DNA of 8,188 nt from RGIG3077 sp045541475 (GCA_045541475.1 JAZQJI010000035.1:1-8188), one strand, 5' to 3'; shown: positions 1 through 6,231, counted from the stretch's first letter. Program-made: numbers and translations. Notes: generated by a model not told the origin, from the letters alone.

Positions 1-8
1 TTTGCGTA

Positions 9-22
9 CTCGAAGTTTCGAG
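9..22 (-). terminator. Short hairpin just after the first lyase; possible terminator start
   Basis: CTCGAA (9-14) and TTCGAG (17-22) form a perfect 6-bp inverted repeat starting 3 nt past the TAA stop of the minus-strand lyase. It could be a terminator stem, but any U-tract would lie beyond position 1, and the stem is short with a tight loop. Only 24 nt are available to judge. Confidence 0.25.
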
Positions 23-24
23 CG

Positions 25-3000
25 TTAGCTTTCCACGGGAAATTTATCAATTCCGCCGACAGCACGTCTTGCTATCAAGGTAGCATCCATTGCGTTTACC
101 TTGCCATCGCCGTTAACATCGCAAAGATACATTGCCGTATCAGTTAATGTGTATGTGCCGATTGCGTATCTTGCAACCAAAGTTGCATCCATTGCGTTTG
201 ATTTGCCGTCGCCGTTTGCATCGCCCCAGATACCTGTGATTTCGGCTGACTGCTCAACTGCCATTACCGTGTAATTCACACAGCCAGATGTCTGTCCGTT
301 TGAACCCAAAGTCACGATTTCGCCCGACGCAACCTCTTTGCTGTAAAGGTTGAAAGTAACCTCTTTGCTGTTTGTGCAGGTAAGTGATGTTGCTGTCCAG
401 TCTGATAGCCATGAAGGGACTGCCGTTCTTGAATCAAGTGCAACGTAAACGATAATATCTGCACCTGCGGTAAAGGTTGCAAGGTTGCTTGCAAAGTTCT
501 TGGAGTCGCACGAAGTGATGACGTACTCTGCTCCGACAAGCTCATCGGCAACAGTTGTGTAAGTAACGCCTTCTCTATCACCAAACACTAAATCGCCTGT
601 GCTAAGACTGCTGTCGATAGACCAATATTGGTATGTATTCGTATCGTTTACAAGGAAATTCTGAATTAATGTTCCGTTTAATGCGTCAATCTTTATTTCG
701 AGTATCCAGCTTTGGTTAGCTGAGCCATCGCAAGCCCACTGAACAACGTTTGCACCAGCTTCGCTTGAACCTGCAACAATGCCCAAGCAGCTTGCATCTT
801 CAGTTGCTTTTGTGGTTATTGTGTAAGTGCCGTCGCCGTTATCTACAAATTTGAAGAGCTGTGCATCGCTTGCAGTATCGCCCCAGATGCCGATGTTTGT
901 GCCGTTATCCACCTTGCCGTAGTCAAGGTCAAGAAGATAAGTTTTGCCATCGCCAAGTTCGGAGTAAAGTTTGTAATATCCGTCGTCTGCTTCTTCAAAA
1001 GTCCAGCCGTTTGCACCGCTGTTACCCTGGCAAACGTTTGTTCCATTTGCTGCAACAGAACCTTCAACTTCAAGGTAAAGTCCACTGTTAGCGTTCTTGA
1101 TTCTGTACTTGTGGGTCGTATCAATTACTGTGCCCTGCTTTGTTGTTGTGCCGTTGTACTCAACAGGATCGCCTGCGAGTTCGTTAAGGTACATTTCAAC
1201 ATTGGTATATCCGTCAGCCGAAAGCGTAAGCTTTGCACCATCGGAAGCATCGTTAGGATTAAGACCGTGTTCGCTTTCCCATGTATCCGGCATACCGTCG
1301 TGGTCTGTATCGGCAGGGCAAGCTGTGCTATGCTCAAAATTGGAAGTGTTGGGATATCCGCCCGCATCGTTTTGGCTGTCGATAATGCCCTTCAAGCCTT
1401 GCTTGCTTCCTGTGTATGTGTATGTGCCGTTTGTAACTTCTTTAATATATCTTGAGTCAATGTAGTCCCAACCTGTTGCGGAAGTACCGCCTGCACCTGC
1501 GCCTGCGATTACGCTGTAATAAGCATTCTGAGCAGTTTCGGTATTTACATAAGATTCAAAGAAAGGTGTATCGCTGCGAACATCGCTGATAGTGCAGTTA
1601 TAAAGATTAGAAACCGCCTTGCCTGCGTCCCATGCGTTTTGTGAAGCAGCAAGAATTGTTGAACCGTTTGTGCCTACCATCATGTTGCCGGAAACATACA
1701 TTTTCTGAACGTCACCCTGACCGAGCTCATCTCCATCGATGGATACAACGTGCATATTCGTGTTGCTTACAGCGCCTGCTTTGTAGTAGTTGTTTACAAA
1801 GTTAAGTCTTCTTACACCGCCGTCGGTTGTTCTGTCGCGCCAGTTGTAAACAACATTGTTTCTGATATCAACCCAGCCGCCGTATGTTTTTGCGTCCTGC
1901 TCAGCACCGCCTGCAAGTGACCAGTTTCTGCCTGTGCAGTCGATGAGCAAATTGTGATGGAACGAACCTTTATCACCACTGATTGAAGCAGCGAAGGAGT
2001 GAGGCTCTGTCTGCGTACGGTCGTCACCATTATAATGAACGGAATCGTGGAGCGACTCGCCTATGATATTCCACTGGAAAGTGATATTCTGTGCATTTCT
2101 TGAGCTGAAGCCTTCGTCCGTTGCCCAAGAAATTGAGCAGTGATCGATAATTGTGTGGTTACAGCTGTTAAGTCCCATGCCGCCTGTTGATTTGCCGCTG
2201 ACATCACCAACACGCACACGAATATCACGCACGATTACATCGGTAGAACCCATTGCACCAAAATCGTAATTGATAAGCGTAATGCCATCGCCGGGAGCTG
2301 TCTGTCCTGCAATATATACACTGCCTGCGTTGTTGGGAATACAAAGTGTTGACTGCAATGCGATAACGCCGCCCACTTTGAAAACTATAATTCTGGGAAC
2401 GCCCTTCCAATCCTCAGTTTGCCACTTTTCATCACAAAGAGCCCAACGCAAACTGCCTTCGCCGCTATCGTTAAGGTTGGTTACTTCAACAATAACACCG
2501 CCCTGACCACCTCTTGCAAAGCGACCGTAGCCTTCGGCAGTGGGGAACGCAAGCCTTGCAACGTTGAACGAATTTACTGCGCCCTTTGTTACGTTGCCGC
2601 TTGAGTTTACCTCATCAACACGCCAATAGTACGTATAAACTGATTGATAAGTTTCGTCAAGTGCATAAGTAGTACCTGTTTGGTTGCCCTTAAAACAAGC
2701 AGAACTTGTTGTTGCGTTGTAAACTGTGTTGTGATCTGTGCCGATATAAACGTTGTGGCTTACAGCGCCGCTGCCTGCTGTCCACGAAAGACCGTTTTCA
2801 CGCAAATGATGCGATTCCATATTTTCCGGACTAATTCTTGAAATGCCCTTGAAGGGATCGGCGCCATCAATTTCAAAAGCGTTAAGCCATGCGTTGTTCA
2901 TGGTGCCGTTGCCTTCGGGCGAAATAAGCACTGTAACTGTCTGACCGCTTGAAACTGTAAATGTTGAATAAGACATACCTGCGTCATCTTCATCTGTAAC

Positions 3001-3534
3001 ACGGGTAGGGCATTTTACGCCTGATGCCGTTTTTGTGCCGTTAATTGTGATGGAAACCGAACTCGCTGTTGCATTATCAACACAGCTGTGCCACGTTTTT
3101 AATGAGTGCGTACCTGCGGAAAGTCCGGAAATTGTGAGCTTTAAAACGCCGCCGCTGTTACCGTCTTCAATAGTTGCACCGTCCATTGTCATGTAAGGAT
3201 AAATGCCACTCATCTTCTGCAAAATTTTACAGTTTACACTGCGCACATCTCCGCCAACGCTGCCGCCGTTGCTTAATGTGAATGTAAGACCATCAATTGT
3301 TGTTGAAGGTGCTGAACCGCCAACAACAATCCAGTTTTCAGCGTTTCTTGCGTATGAAGCTTTTCTTCCGTCGTTGGCGTTAAGGTCAACAGTAATTCTC
3401 GGATCATCCGTATTTGCTGCAGATACGGTGTTGAAAGTTTCGTCGCCTGTCGGAAACTGTGCTATGCCGGCAAACATTGTTACGCTCAGCAGAACGGAAA
3501 AAATCTTGCTGATTATTCGTCCCTTTGTTTTCAT
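25..3534 (-). CDS. Secreted dockerin-bearing PL1 (subfamily 2-like) pectate lyase with ricin-type CBM13
   Basis: Predicted extracellular, probably cellulosome-attached enzyme that cleaves polygalacturonate by beta-elimination. Numbered from the ATG at 3534 (1169 aa). Residues 1-40 are a signal peptide (KTKGR, hydrophobic stretch, SAA). About 45-225 is a beta-rich, galactose-binding-like module ending LNAFEIDG. About 229-326 is FN3-like (YYWRVDEVN). About 329-735 is the catalytic beta-helix, recognised by AFPTAEGYGRFARGG, TNLNDSGEGSLRWA, IAGQTAPGDGITL, IIDHCSISWATDE (462-474), FHHNLL and RNNVVYNW; R536 in CTGRNW is the candidate catalytic arginine (inference). 741-787 is the DTDHDGMPDTWE tail common in this subfamily. 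801-947 is ricin-type, 950-1095 an unassigned beta-rich module, and 1099-1169 a dockerin. An in-frame extension to 3627 is open but starts inside a leader hairpin and lacks an SD. Family assignment is confident; exact substrate is inferred. Confidence 0.93.
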   Translation of the reverse strand: MKTKGRIISKIFSVLLSVTMFAGIAQFPTGDETFNTVSAANTDDPRITVDLNANDGRKASYARNAENWIVVGGSAPSTTIDGLTFTLSNGGSVGGDVRSVNCKILQKMSGIYPYMTMDGATIEDGNSGGVLKLTISGLSAGTHSLKTWHSCVDNATASSVSITINGTKTASGVKCPTRVTDEDDAGMSYSTFTVSSGQTVTVLISPEGNGTMNNAWLNAFEIDGADPFKGISRISPENMESHHLRENGLSWTAGSGAVSHNVYIGTDHNTVYNATTSSACFKGNQTGTTYALDETYQSVYTYYWRVDEVNSSGNVTKGAVNSFNVARLAFPTAEGYGRFARGGQGGVIVEVTNLNDSGEGSLRWALCDEKWQTEDWKGVPRIIVFKVGGVIALQSTLCIPNNAGSVYIAGQTAPGDGITLINYDFGAMGSTDVIVRDIRVRVGDVSGKSTGGMGLNSCNHTIIDHCSISWATDEGFSSRNAQNITFQWNIIGESLHDSVHYNGDDRTQTEPHSFAASISGDKGSFHHNLLIDCTGRNWSLAGGAEQDAKTYGGWVDIRNNVVYNWRDRTTDGGVRRLNFVNNYYKAGAVSNTNMHVVSIDGDELGQGDVQKMYVSGNMMVGTNGSTILAASQNAWDAGKAVSNLYNCTISDVRSDTPFFESYVNTETAQNAYYSVIAGAGAGGTSATGWDYIDSRYIKEVTNGTYTYTGSKQGLKGIIDSQNDAGGYPNTSNFEHSTACPADTDHDGMPDTWESEHGLNPNDASDGAKLTLSADGYTNVEMYLNELAGDPVEYNGTTTKQGTVIDTTHKYRIKNANSGLYLEVEGSVAANGTNVCQGNSGANGWTFEEADDGYYKLYSELGDGKTYLLDLDYGKVDNGTNIGIWGDTASDAQLFKFVDNGDGTYTITTKATEDASCLGIVAGSSEAGANVVQWACDGSANQSWILEIKIDALNGTLIQNFLVNDTNTYQYWSIDSSLSTGDLVFGDREGVTYTTVADELVGAEYVITSCDSKNFASNLATFTAGADIIVYVALDSRTAVPSWLSDWTATSLTCTNSKEVTFNLYSKEVASGEIVTLGSNGQTSGCVNYTVMAVEQSAEITGIWGDANGDGKSNAMDATLVARYAIGTYTLTDTAMYLCDVNGDGKVNAMDATLIARRAVGGIDKFPVES
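28..240 (-). other. Type I dockerin module (residues 1099-1169)
   Basis: Two EF-hand-like calcium loops follow each other. The first has D1105, N1107, D1109, K1111, N1113, D1116; the second has D1139, N1141, D1143, K1145, N1147, D1150, so positions 1, 3, 5, 9 and 12 are complete in both. Each loop is followed by a matching helix (ATLVARYA and ATLIARRA). The residues at loop positions 10 and 11, which set cohesin specificity in clostridial dockerins, are AM in both halves. Dockerins dock enzymes onto scaffoldin cohesins, so this enzyme is probably cellulosomal. No cohesin or scaffoldin is in the window. Confidence 0.95.
694..1134 (-). other. Ricin-type (CBM13-like) beta-trefoil module of the first lyase
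   Basis: Residues 801-947 show the internal triplication of a ricin-type beta-trefoil: three subdomains ending in QxW-like positions, NGW (842-844), QLF (892-894) and QSW (941-943). Motifs such as YRIKNANSGLYLEV and GTNVCQG are typical of bacterial RICIN modules that bind galacto- or xylo-configured sugars. Its first two thirds are nearly identical to the C-terminal module of the other lyase in the window. The ligand is not deducible. Confidence 0.85.
852..1130 (-). repeat. Inverted repeat copy A (ricin-module coding segment)
   Basis: This 279-nt segment, read on the minus strand, matches 7910-8188 on the plus strand with 11 differences and no gaps (about 96%). Seven differences are synonymous and four fall in three codons (R811/K564, D850/G603, L860/V613). 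The match begins at the linker before the module and is still running when the window ends, so the true repeat is probably longer. The two copies are inverted with about 6.8 kb between them and are in the same reading register of their genes. Confidence 0.95.
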
Positions 3535-3536
3535 AA

Positions 3537-3555
3537 CCCCTGAATAATCCCCCTT
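3537..3555 (-). promoter_or_regulatory. Shine-Dalgarno region of the first lyase (decides the start)
   Basis: Read on the minus strand, AAGGGGG (3549-3555) lies 14 nt and AGGGG (3537-3541) only 2 nt before the ATG at 3534. Neither spacing is ideal. The 11-mer CAAGGGGGATT is shared with the second lyase, where it sits at an ideal 8 nt, so the first lyase looks as if a few bases were gained between SD and ATG. No alternative ATG, GTG or TTG is available in frame between SD and this ATG, and the signal peptide starts right here. Confidence 0.7.
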
Positions 3556-3577
3556 GATCAGATTAGTTTTGCTTTTT

Positions 3578-3628
3578 AAGAAAACCATGCCTTTATCAGA
3601 ACTGTATGTCAGAGCTGAAAAAGGCATG
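3578..3628 (-). promoter_or_regulatory. Leader hairpin with U-rich tail; candidate attenuator of the first lyase
   Basis: Arms 3615-3628 and 3586-3599 pair at 13 of 14 positions around a 15-nt loop. On the minus-strand transcript the stem is followed by GUUUUCUU, so it resembles an intrinsic terminator. It lies about 48 nt after the predicted transcription start and about 50 nt before the ATG, within the untranslated leader. It may attenuate transcription or protect the mRNA. Stem and tail are seen; function is inferred. Confidence 0.4.
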
Positions 3629-3682
3629 CAATTTTCTCAAAAAAAGTTTGAAAAGAAAGTATGAATGTACCAAATTGACAAT

Positions 3683-3711
3683 ATAATAGCACGAATTTTT
3701 GCACTCTGCAA
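3683..3711 (-). promoter_or_regulatory. Sigma70-type promoter of the first lyase
   Basis: On the minus strand, TTGCAG (-35, 3706-3711), a 17-nt spacer and TATTAT (-10, 3683-3688), preceded by TGC (extended -10). The predicted start is near 3676, giving a leader of about 140 nt. The -35 is only a fair match, as expected for a promoter that needs an activator. Confidence 0.6.
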
Positions 3712-3733
3712 TTTATTTATCTGCTAAATAAAT
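3711..3733. repeat. Perfect 9-bp inverted repeat next to the -35 of the first lyase
   Basis: ATTTATTTA (3711-3719) and TAAATAAAT (3725-3733) are perfect inverted repeats with spacer TCTGC. It overlaps the last base of the -35 box and encloses the proximal AGCAGA copy. It may be an operator for another regulator, or simply AT-rich chance. Confidence 0.45.
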
Positions 3734-3746
3734 GACATTTTCTGCT
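3720..3746 (-). promoter_or_regulatory. Candidate AraC-type direct-repeat operator upstream of the first lyase
   Basis: On the minus strand AGCAGA occurs at 3741-3746 (within AGCAGAAAA, 3738-3746) and again at 3720-3725, exactly 21 bp apart, two helical turns. The proximal copy ends 8 nt before the -35 box, the class of position from which AraC-family activators contact RNA polymerase. The full 9-mer recurs at the same 26-nt distance from the -35 of the second lyase. The neighbouring gene encodes an AraC-family protein, the obvious candidate binder (inference). Confidence 0.55.
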
Positions 3747-3751
3747 ATGTT

Positions 3752-3799
3752 AAAATAAAATACAGCATTGCCAAAAAGCTGAATTGTGCAATGCTGTAT
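3752..3799 (-). terminator. Intrinsic terminator of the regulator gene
   Basis: Perfect 12-bp stem, 3760-3771 with 3788-3799 (core TACAGCATTGC / GCAATGCTGTA), 16-nt loop. On the minus strand the stem begins 7 nt after the regulator's TAA stop and is followed by TTTTATTTT. It separates the regulator from the lyase promoter immediately downstream, so the two minus-strand genes are probably separate transcription units. Confidence 0.88.
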
Positions 3800-3805
3800 A
3801 TTATA

Positions 3806-5992
3806 TTATTTGCGTTTTTTTCTGTATTCCGATGCGGTAACGCCCGTTTTTTTCTTAAAAATCTTCATGAAATGAGTGAAGTTTGAATAGCCGCATTTTT
3901 CGGCAATTTCATTAATACCCAAATCCGAATGACGCAGCAGTGATTTTGCCAGAGTTATTCTTGAATTGATAACATCGGAAAGAATTGTTGTGCCGAATTG
4001 TTCCTTATACAAATGCTGAAAACGTGACGTACTCAACCCAATAGCTCTGGAAATCCTGTCGGCTCCCCAATCAAGAGCGGGTTCGGCGTAAATTTTGCGT
4101 CGCAAAGCTTCAAGGTCATCCTGATATCTGTGCAGCTTGTGCCTTGGCAATTGCATATATTTTACAATTTTCTCTTCCAAAACAGCAATAGCCTCTTCAA
4201 CCTTGCTCACATCGTTTATGACATTAACTTCTGTATCAAAGCATACAACATTAAGCTTGTACGGCACTTTTTGATATTCAAGCTGAGCGTTTATATTGTC
4301 TTTAACATCATGGCAAAGCTTGATTTTGCTTTCCTCACTCATCGGGCCGTAGGCAATGAAAGTACCTTCGCCGATTCGTGCAGACAAAAGCTTGAAGGAA
4401 CTCACAACATTCAACGCATTGGCAAAGCTTAAAACACAATTTTCAGAATAACTTTTGCCGTGCTCGTTTTTTATCAGCTCTAAATTTTCAAGCAAAAATG
4501 CTGTCATAATGCAGCTTTTAACCTCATCAGGCGCCTGTCTTTGTCCAAGGTTTTTCAAAAAGCCCTTTGTGTTGTAAAGACCTGTAAAGAAATCACGCTC
4601 AGATGCTTTTTCAAGCTCGTTCTGCACATACTGCATTCGTGCGCTTATCTGCAATCGTTCAAGCGTGTTGTTAATTGCTGAATTATACAGATAATAGTCG
4701 CGGTCGAATTGTATTTCATCAGTGCAGGCATATTCCATTACGATATACCCGAAATGCTTTTCCATGTTGCTAAGTGCATGAATAATAAATATTTTCGGGT
4801 CGTGCGGTTCATGCAAAGCAGGCGTAATATCGTGCTGTGCTATATTGGCGTTATCCGTGTAATATTGATCGCCGATTTTTAAAACAATCGGTTTAACGCT
4901 ATCCGATTCGCAATCGTGTTTTATGTAAAGTGAATCAAGGTAATCCTTGCGTAAAGTAATACAGAATCCCTTCATTCCCAAAAACATACTGTCATAGCCC
5001 TTAAGCGTTTCTTGCACTTCGTTAAGAGAAGAAGCATTGTTAAGCTTTGAAGAAAGGTTGATGTAAATCGGCAGCGGATTATAATTAAGCTTATTAAAGC
5101 TTCTCCAATCCTGTTCAACAACTTTGTCATGGTCGATGCCACAGCCGCAGCTTTCGCCTGTTTTGATCACTATCGGTTCTGCTTGAATAGTGCTTTCATC
5201 AGCACCCGTTATAAGGCAATGCAGCTTTTGTATAGCCTCTGCACCGTTAATAAATTCAATGTTCTGCAAAGTGGTAAGCGATGGCTGAAAGAAGTTAAAA
5301 GCAGGGAATCCATCAACGCCTGTTATAGCCACATCATCGGGCACTCTGAATCCATATTCCTGAAATGCCAAAAATAGCTGTGCCGCCATAATATCATTAG
5401 CGCAGGCAATAGCATCGGGTTTTTCAATTTCGCCATTTCTTATTCTTTTGGCAAGATGCCACGAAGCATCGTACCAAAAATCGCCGTAGGTATAGTCGTT
5501 TTCGGTTACTTCAAGCCCGTTGTCATTCATTGCATCAAAATATCCGTGCAAGCGTGCCTGTGCAACCTCACTGTCTTCCTGACCGGTAAGACAATGTATT
5601 TTTTTGAAACCGTGGACTTTTATCAGATGTTCGATAATATCATAAAAGCATCTGCGATCATCAGATTTGCATATCGGAAACATTGAATTATCCGAATAGA
5701 TCGAAATTGCAGGGATATTGCGTTCTTTGAGCTTGCTTTCAATCACTGCGCCCATTTGCTTATCCGGAAATTTTTCGGTTGCTATTAATGCACCGTCAAT
5801 TTGCAGATTGTCAATCAGTGAATAGATATACTTTGAATTATACTCAAAATCCACATGATTTTGAGGACTTGTAAACCAAAGAAGGTCATATCCAAGCTTA
5901 TTAGCATATTTTTGAACACCGCCAAGAAACTGAAACTCAAACTGCATCTGCAGATTTGTCATAAAAATTGCTATGCGTTTTGGTATGTTCAT
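3806..5992 (-). CDS. LacI-type sensor / degenerate GGDEF / AraC-family transcriptional regulator
   Basis: 728-residue cytoplasmic transcription factor; no signal peptide or membrane segment. Residues 4-285 form a LacI/GalR-type periplasmic-binding fold (PKRIAIFMTNL, IHCLTGQEDSEVAQARLHGYFDAM, PDAIACANDIMAAQLFLAFQEYG, VPDDVAITGVDGF) without its own N-terminal HTH. 295-450 is a linker/GAF-like region. 461-615 is GGDEF-like: it keeps the DxLTGLxN-type start (DFFTGLYN, 467-474), but the GGDEF signature is GEGTF (541-545), so no cyclase activity is expected. 625-728 is a double-HTH AraC domain ending in the classic GYSNFTHFMKIFKKKTGVTASEYR. The ATG at 5992 is preferred; a TTG at 6031 extends it by 13 residues but would leave only about 12 nt of leader. 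It likely senses a pectin-derived sugar and controls the flanking lyases (context inference). Confidence 0.9.
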   Translation of the reverse strand: MNIPKRIAIFMTNLQMQFEFQFLGGVQKYANKLGYDLLWFTSPQNHVDFEYNSKYIYSLIDNLQIDGALIATEKFPDKQMGAVIESKLKERNIPAISIYSDNSMFPICKSDDRRCFYDIIEHLIKVHGFKKIHCLTGQEDSEVAQARLHGYFDAMNDNGLEVTENDYTYGDFWYDASWHLAKRIRNGEIEKPDAIACANDIMAAQLFLAFQEYGFRVPDDVAITGVDGFPAFNFFQPSLTTLQNIEFINGAEAIQKLHCLITGADESTIQAEPIVIKTGESCGCGIDHDKVVEQDWRSFNKLNYNPLPIYINLSSKLNNASSLNEVQETLKGYDSMFLGMKGFCITLRKDYLDSLYIKHDCESDSVKPIVLKIGDQYYTDNANIAQHDITPALHEPHDPKIFIIHALSNMEKHFGYIVMEYACTDEIQFDRDYYLYNSAINNTLERLQISARMQYVQNELEKASERDFFTGLYNTKGFLKNLGQRQAPDEVKSCIMTAFLLENLELIKNEHGKSYSENCVLSFANALNVVSSFKLLSARIGEGTFIAYGPMSEESKIKLCHDVKDNINAQLEYQKVPYKLNVVCFDTEVNVINDVSKVEEAIAVLEEKIVKYMQLPRHKLHRYQDDLEALRRKIYAEPALDWGADRISRAIGLSTSRFQHLYKEQFGTTILSDVINSRITLAKSLLRHSDLGINEIAEKCGYSNFTHFMKIFKKKTGVTASEYRKKRK

Positions 5993-6049
5993 TTCAAAAC
6001 CATTGCCTTTCTTATTAATATAATCCGTCAACTGTCAAAACCTGCTATA

Positions 6050-6078
6050 ATTATATCATTTTCTGTTACGGATTTCAA
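6050..6078 (-). promoter_or_regulatory. Sigma70-type promoter of the regulator
   Basis: On the minus strand, TTGAAA (-35, 6073-6078), a 17-nt spacer and a perfect TATAAT (-10, 6050-6055), preceded by TGA (extended -10). The start is expected near 6043. This is the strongest of the three promoters, consistent with basal expression of a sensor. Confidence 0.75.
6059..6067 (-). promoter_or_regulatory. Possible autoregulatory site inside the regulator promoter
   Basis: On the minus strand AACAGAAAA (6059-6067) matches the candidate operator AGCAGAAAA at 8 of 9 positions and is followed by TG, as in the first lyase. It lies between -35 and -10 of the regulator, where binding would repress. It is short and A-rich, so chance is possible. 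Confidence 0.3.
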
Positions 6079-6100
6079 GAGGAAAAATATCAAAATTTTC

Positions 6101-6109
6101 AGCAGAAAA
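6101..6109 (+). promoter_or_regulatory. Candidate operator AGCAGAAAA upstream of the second lyase
   Basis: AGCAGAAAA ends 26 nt before the -35 box of the second lyase, exactly the distance seen at the first lyase. Here the 21-bp-spaced second half-site is weak (GACTGA, matching AGCAGA at 3 of 6 positions). The site is also part of a local dyad (TTTTC-AGCA-GAAAA, 6096-6109). It sits between the divergent promoters and could serve both. Confidence 0.5.
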
Positions 6110-6119
6110 GTGCACAAAC

Positions 6120-6142
6120 TTGACTGAATGAAGCATTGTCAA
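6120..6142. repeat. Imperfect dyad overlapping the -35 of the second lyase
   Basis: TTGAC-TG-AATG (left) faces CATT-GTCAA (right) around AAG, an inverted repeat with a 2-nt bulge. It covers the -35 box at 6136-6141, a place where a bound protein would block RNA polymerase. Candidate repressor operator only. Confidence 0.3.
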
Positions 6143-6163
6143 TCAAAAAAAATATGATAGAAT
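6136..6163 (+). promoter_or_regulatory. Sigma70-type promoter of the second lyase
   Basis: TTGTCA (-35, 6136-6141), 16-nt spacer, TAGAAT (-10, 6158-6163) preceded by TGA (extended -10). The start is predicted near 6170, giving a leader of about 77 nt. Both boxes have one mismatch to consensus. Confidence 0.6.
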
Positions 6164-6182
6164 TTTAAATGACAGTACCAAA

Positions 6183-6224
6183 GGAAAAAACAACGGTGGT
6201 TTTGTTGCAACTTTTAAACCGCCG
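6183..6224 (-). terminator. Hairpin in the second lyase leader, terminator-like on the opposite strand
   Basis: CGGTGGTTT (6194-6202) and AAACCGCCG (6216-6224) pair over 9 bp (one G-U as RNA on the plus strand) around a loop containing the palindrome GTTGCAAC. On the plus strand the hairpin lies 7 nt before the SD and is followed by A residues, so it is not a terminator there. On the minus strand it is followed by TTGTTTTTTCC, the layout of an intrinsic terminator that would stop antisense transcripts from entering the regulator gene. Confidence 0.4.
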
Positions 6225-6231
6225 AAAAAAC

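Noticed and set aside
861..1091. Plus-strand ORF of 76 codons opposite the ricin module, with a near-identical counterpart at 7949-8179 on the minus strand
   Set aside because: Both are antisense shadows of the duplicated ricin-module DNA. Their similarity is explained by the repeat, and the arginine/cysteine/leucine-rich composition and lack of an SD do not support a gene.
1097..1465. Plus-strand ORFs of 122 and 114 codons opposite the first lyase
   Set aside because: They lie fully within a clearly coding minus-strand region with recognisable domains, have no SD and no recognisable protein features.
3535..3627. N-terminal extension of the first lyase to 3627
   Set aside because: It would begin within the leader hairpin, has no SD, and would bury a canonical signal peptide 31 residues in. 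The ATG at 3534 has SD-like sequence and starts the signal peptide.
3675..3680. Plus-strand TTGACA next to TATAAT-like bases in 3675-3688
   Set aside because: The two boxes are almost adjacent instead of about 17 nt apart, and no plus-strand gene follows. The TATTAT on the opposite strand fits the lyase promoter.
4107..4420. Active diguanylate cyclase within the regulator
   Set aside because: The GGDEF signature reads GEGTF, so the metal and GTP-binding residues needed for c-di-GMP synthesis are not in place.
5993..6031. TTG start of the regulator at 6031
   Set aside because: The predicted transcription start near 6043 would leave only about 12 nt of leader with a weak AGG at its very end; the added 13 residues are not part of the sensor fold. 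It cannot be fully excluded because the SD of the ATG at 5992 (AAAGG, 13 nt away) is also poor.
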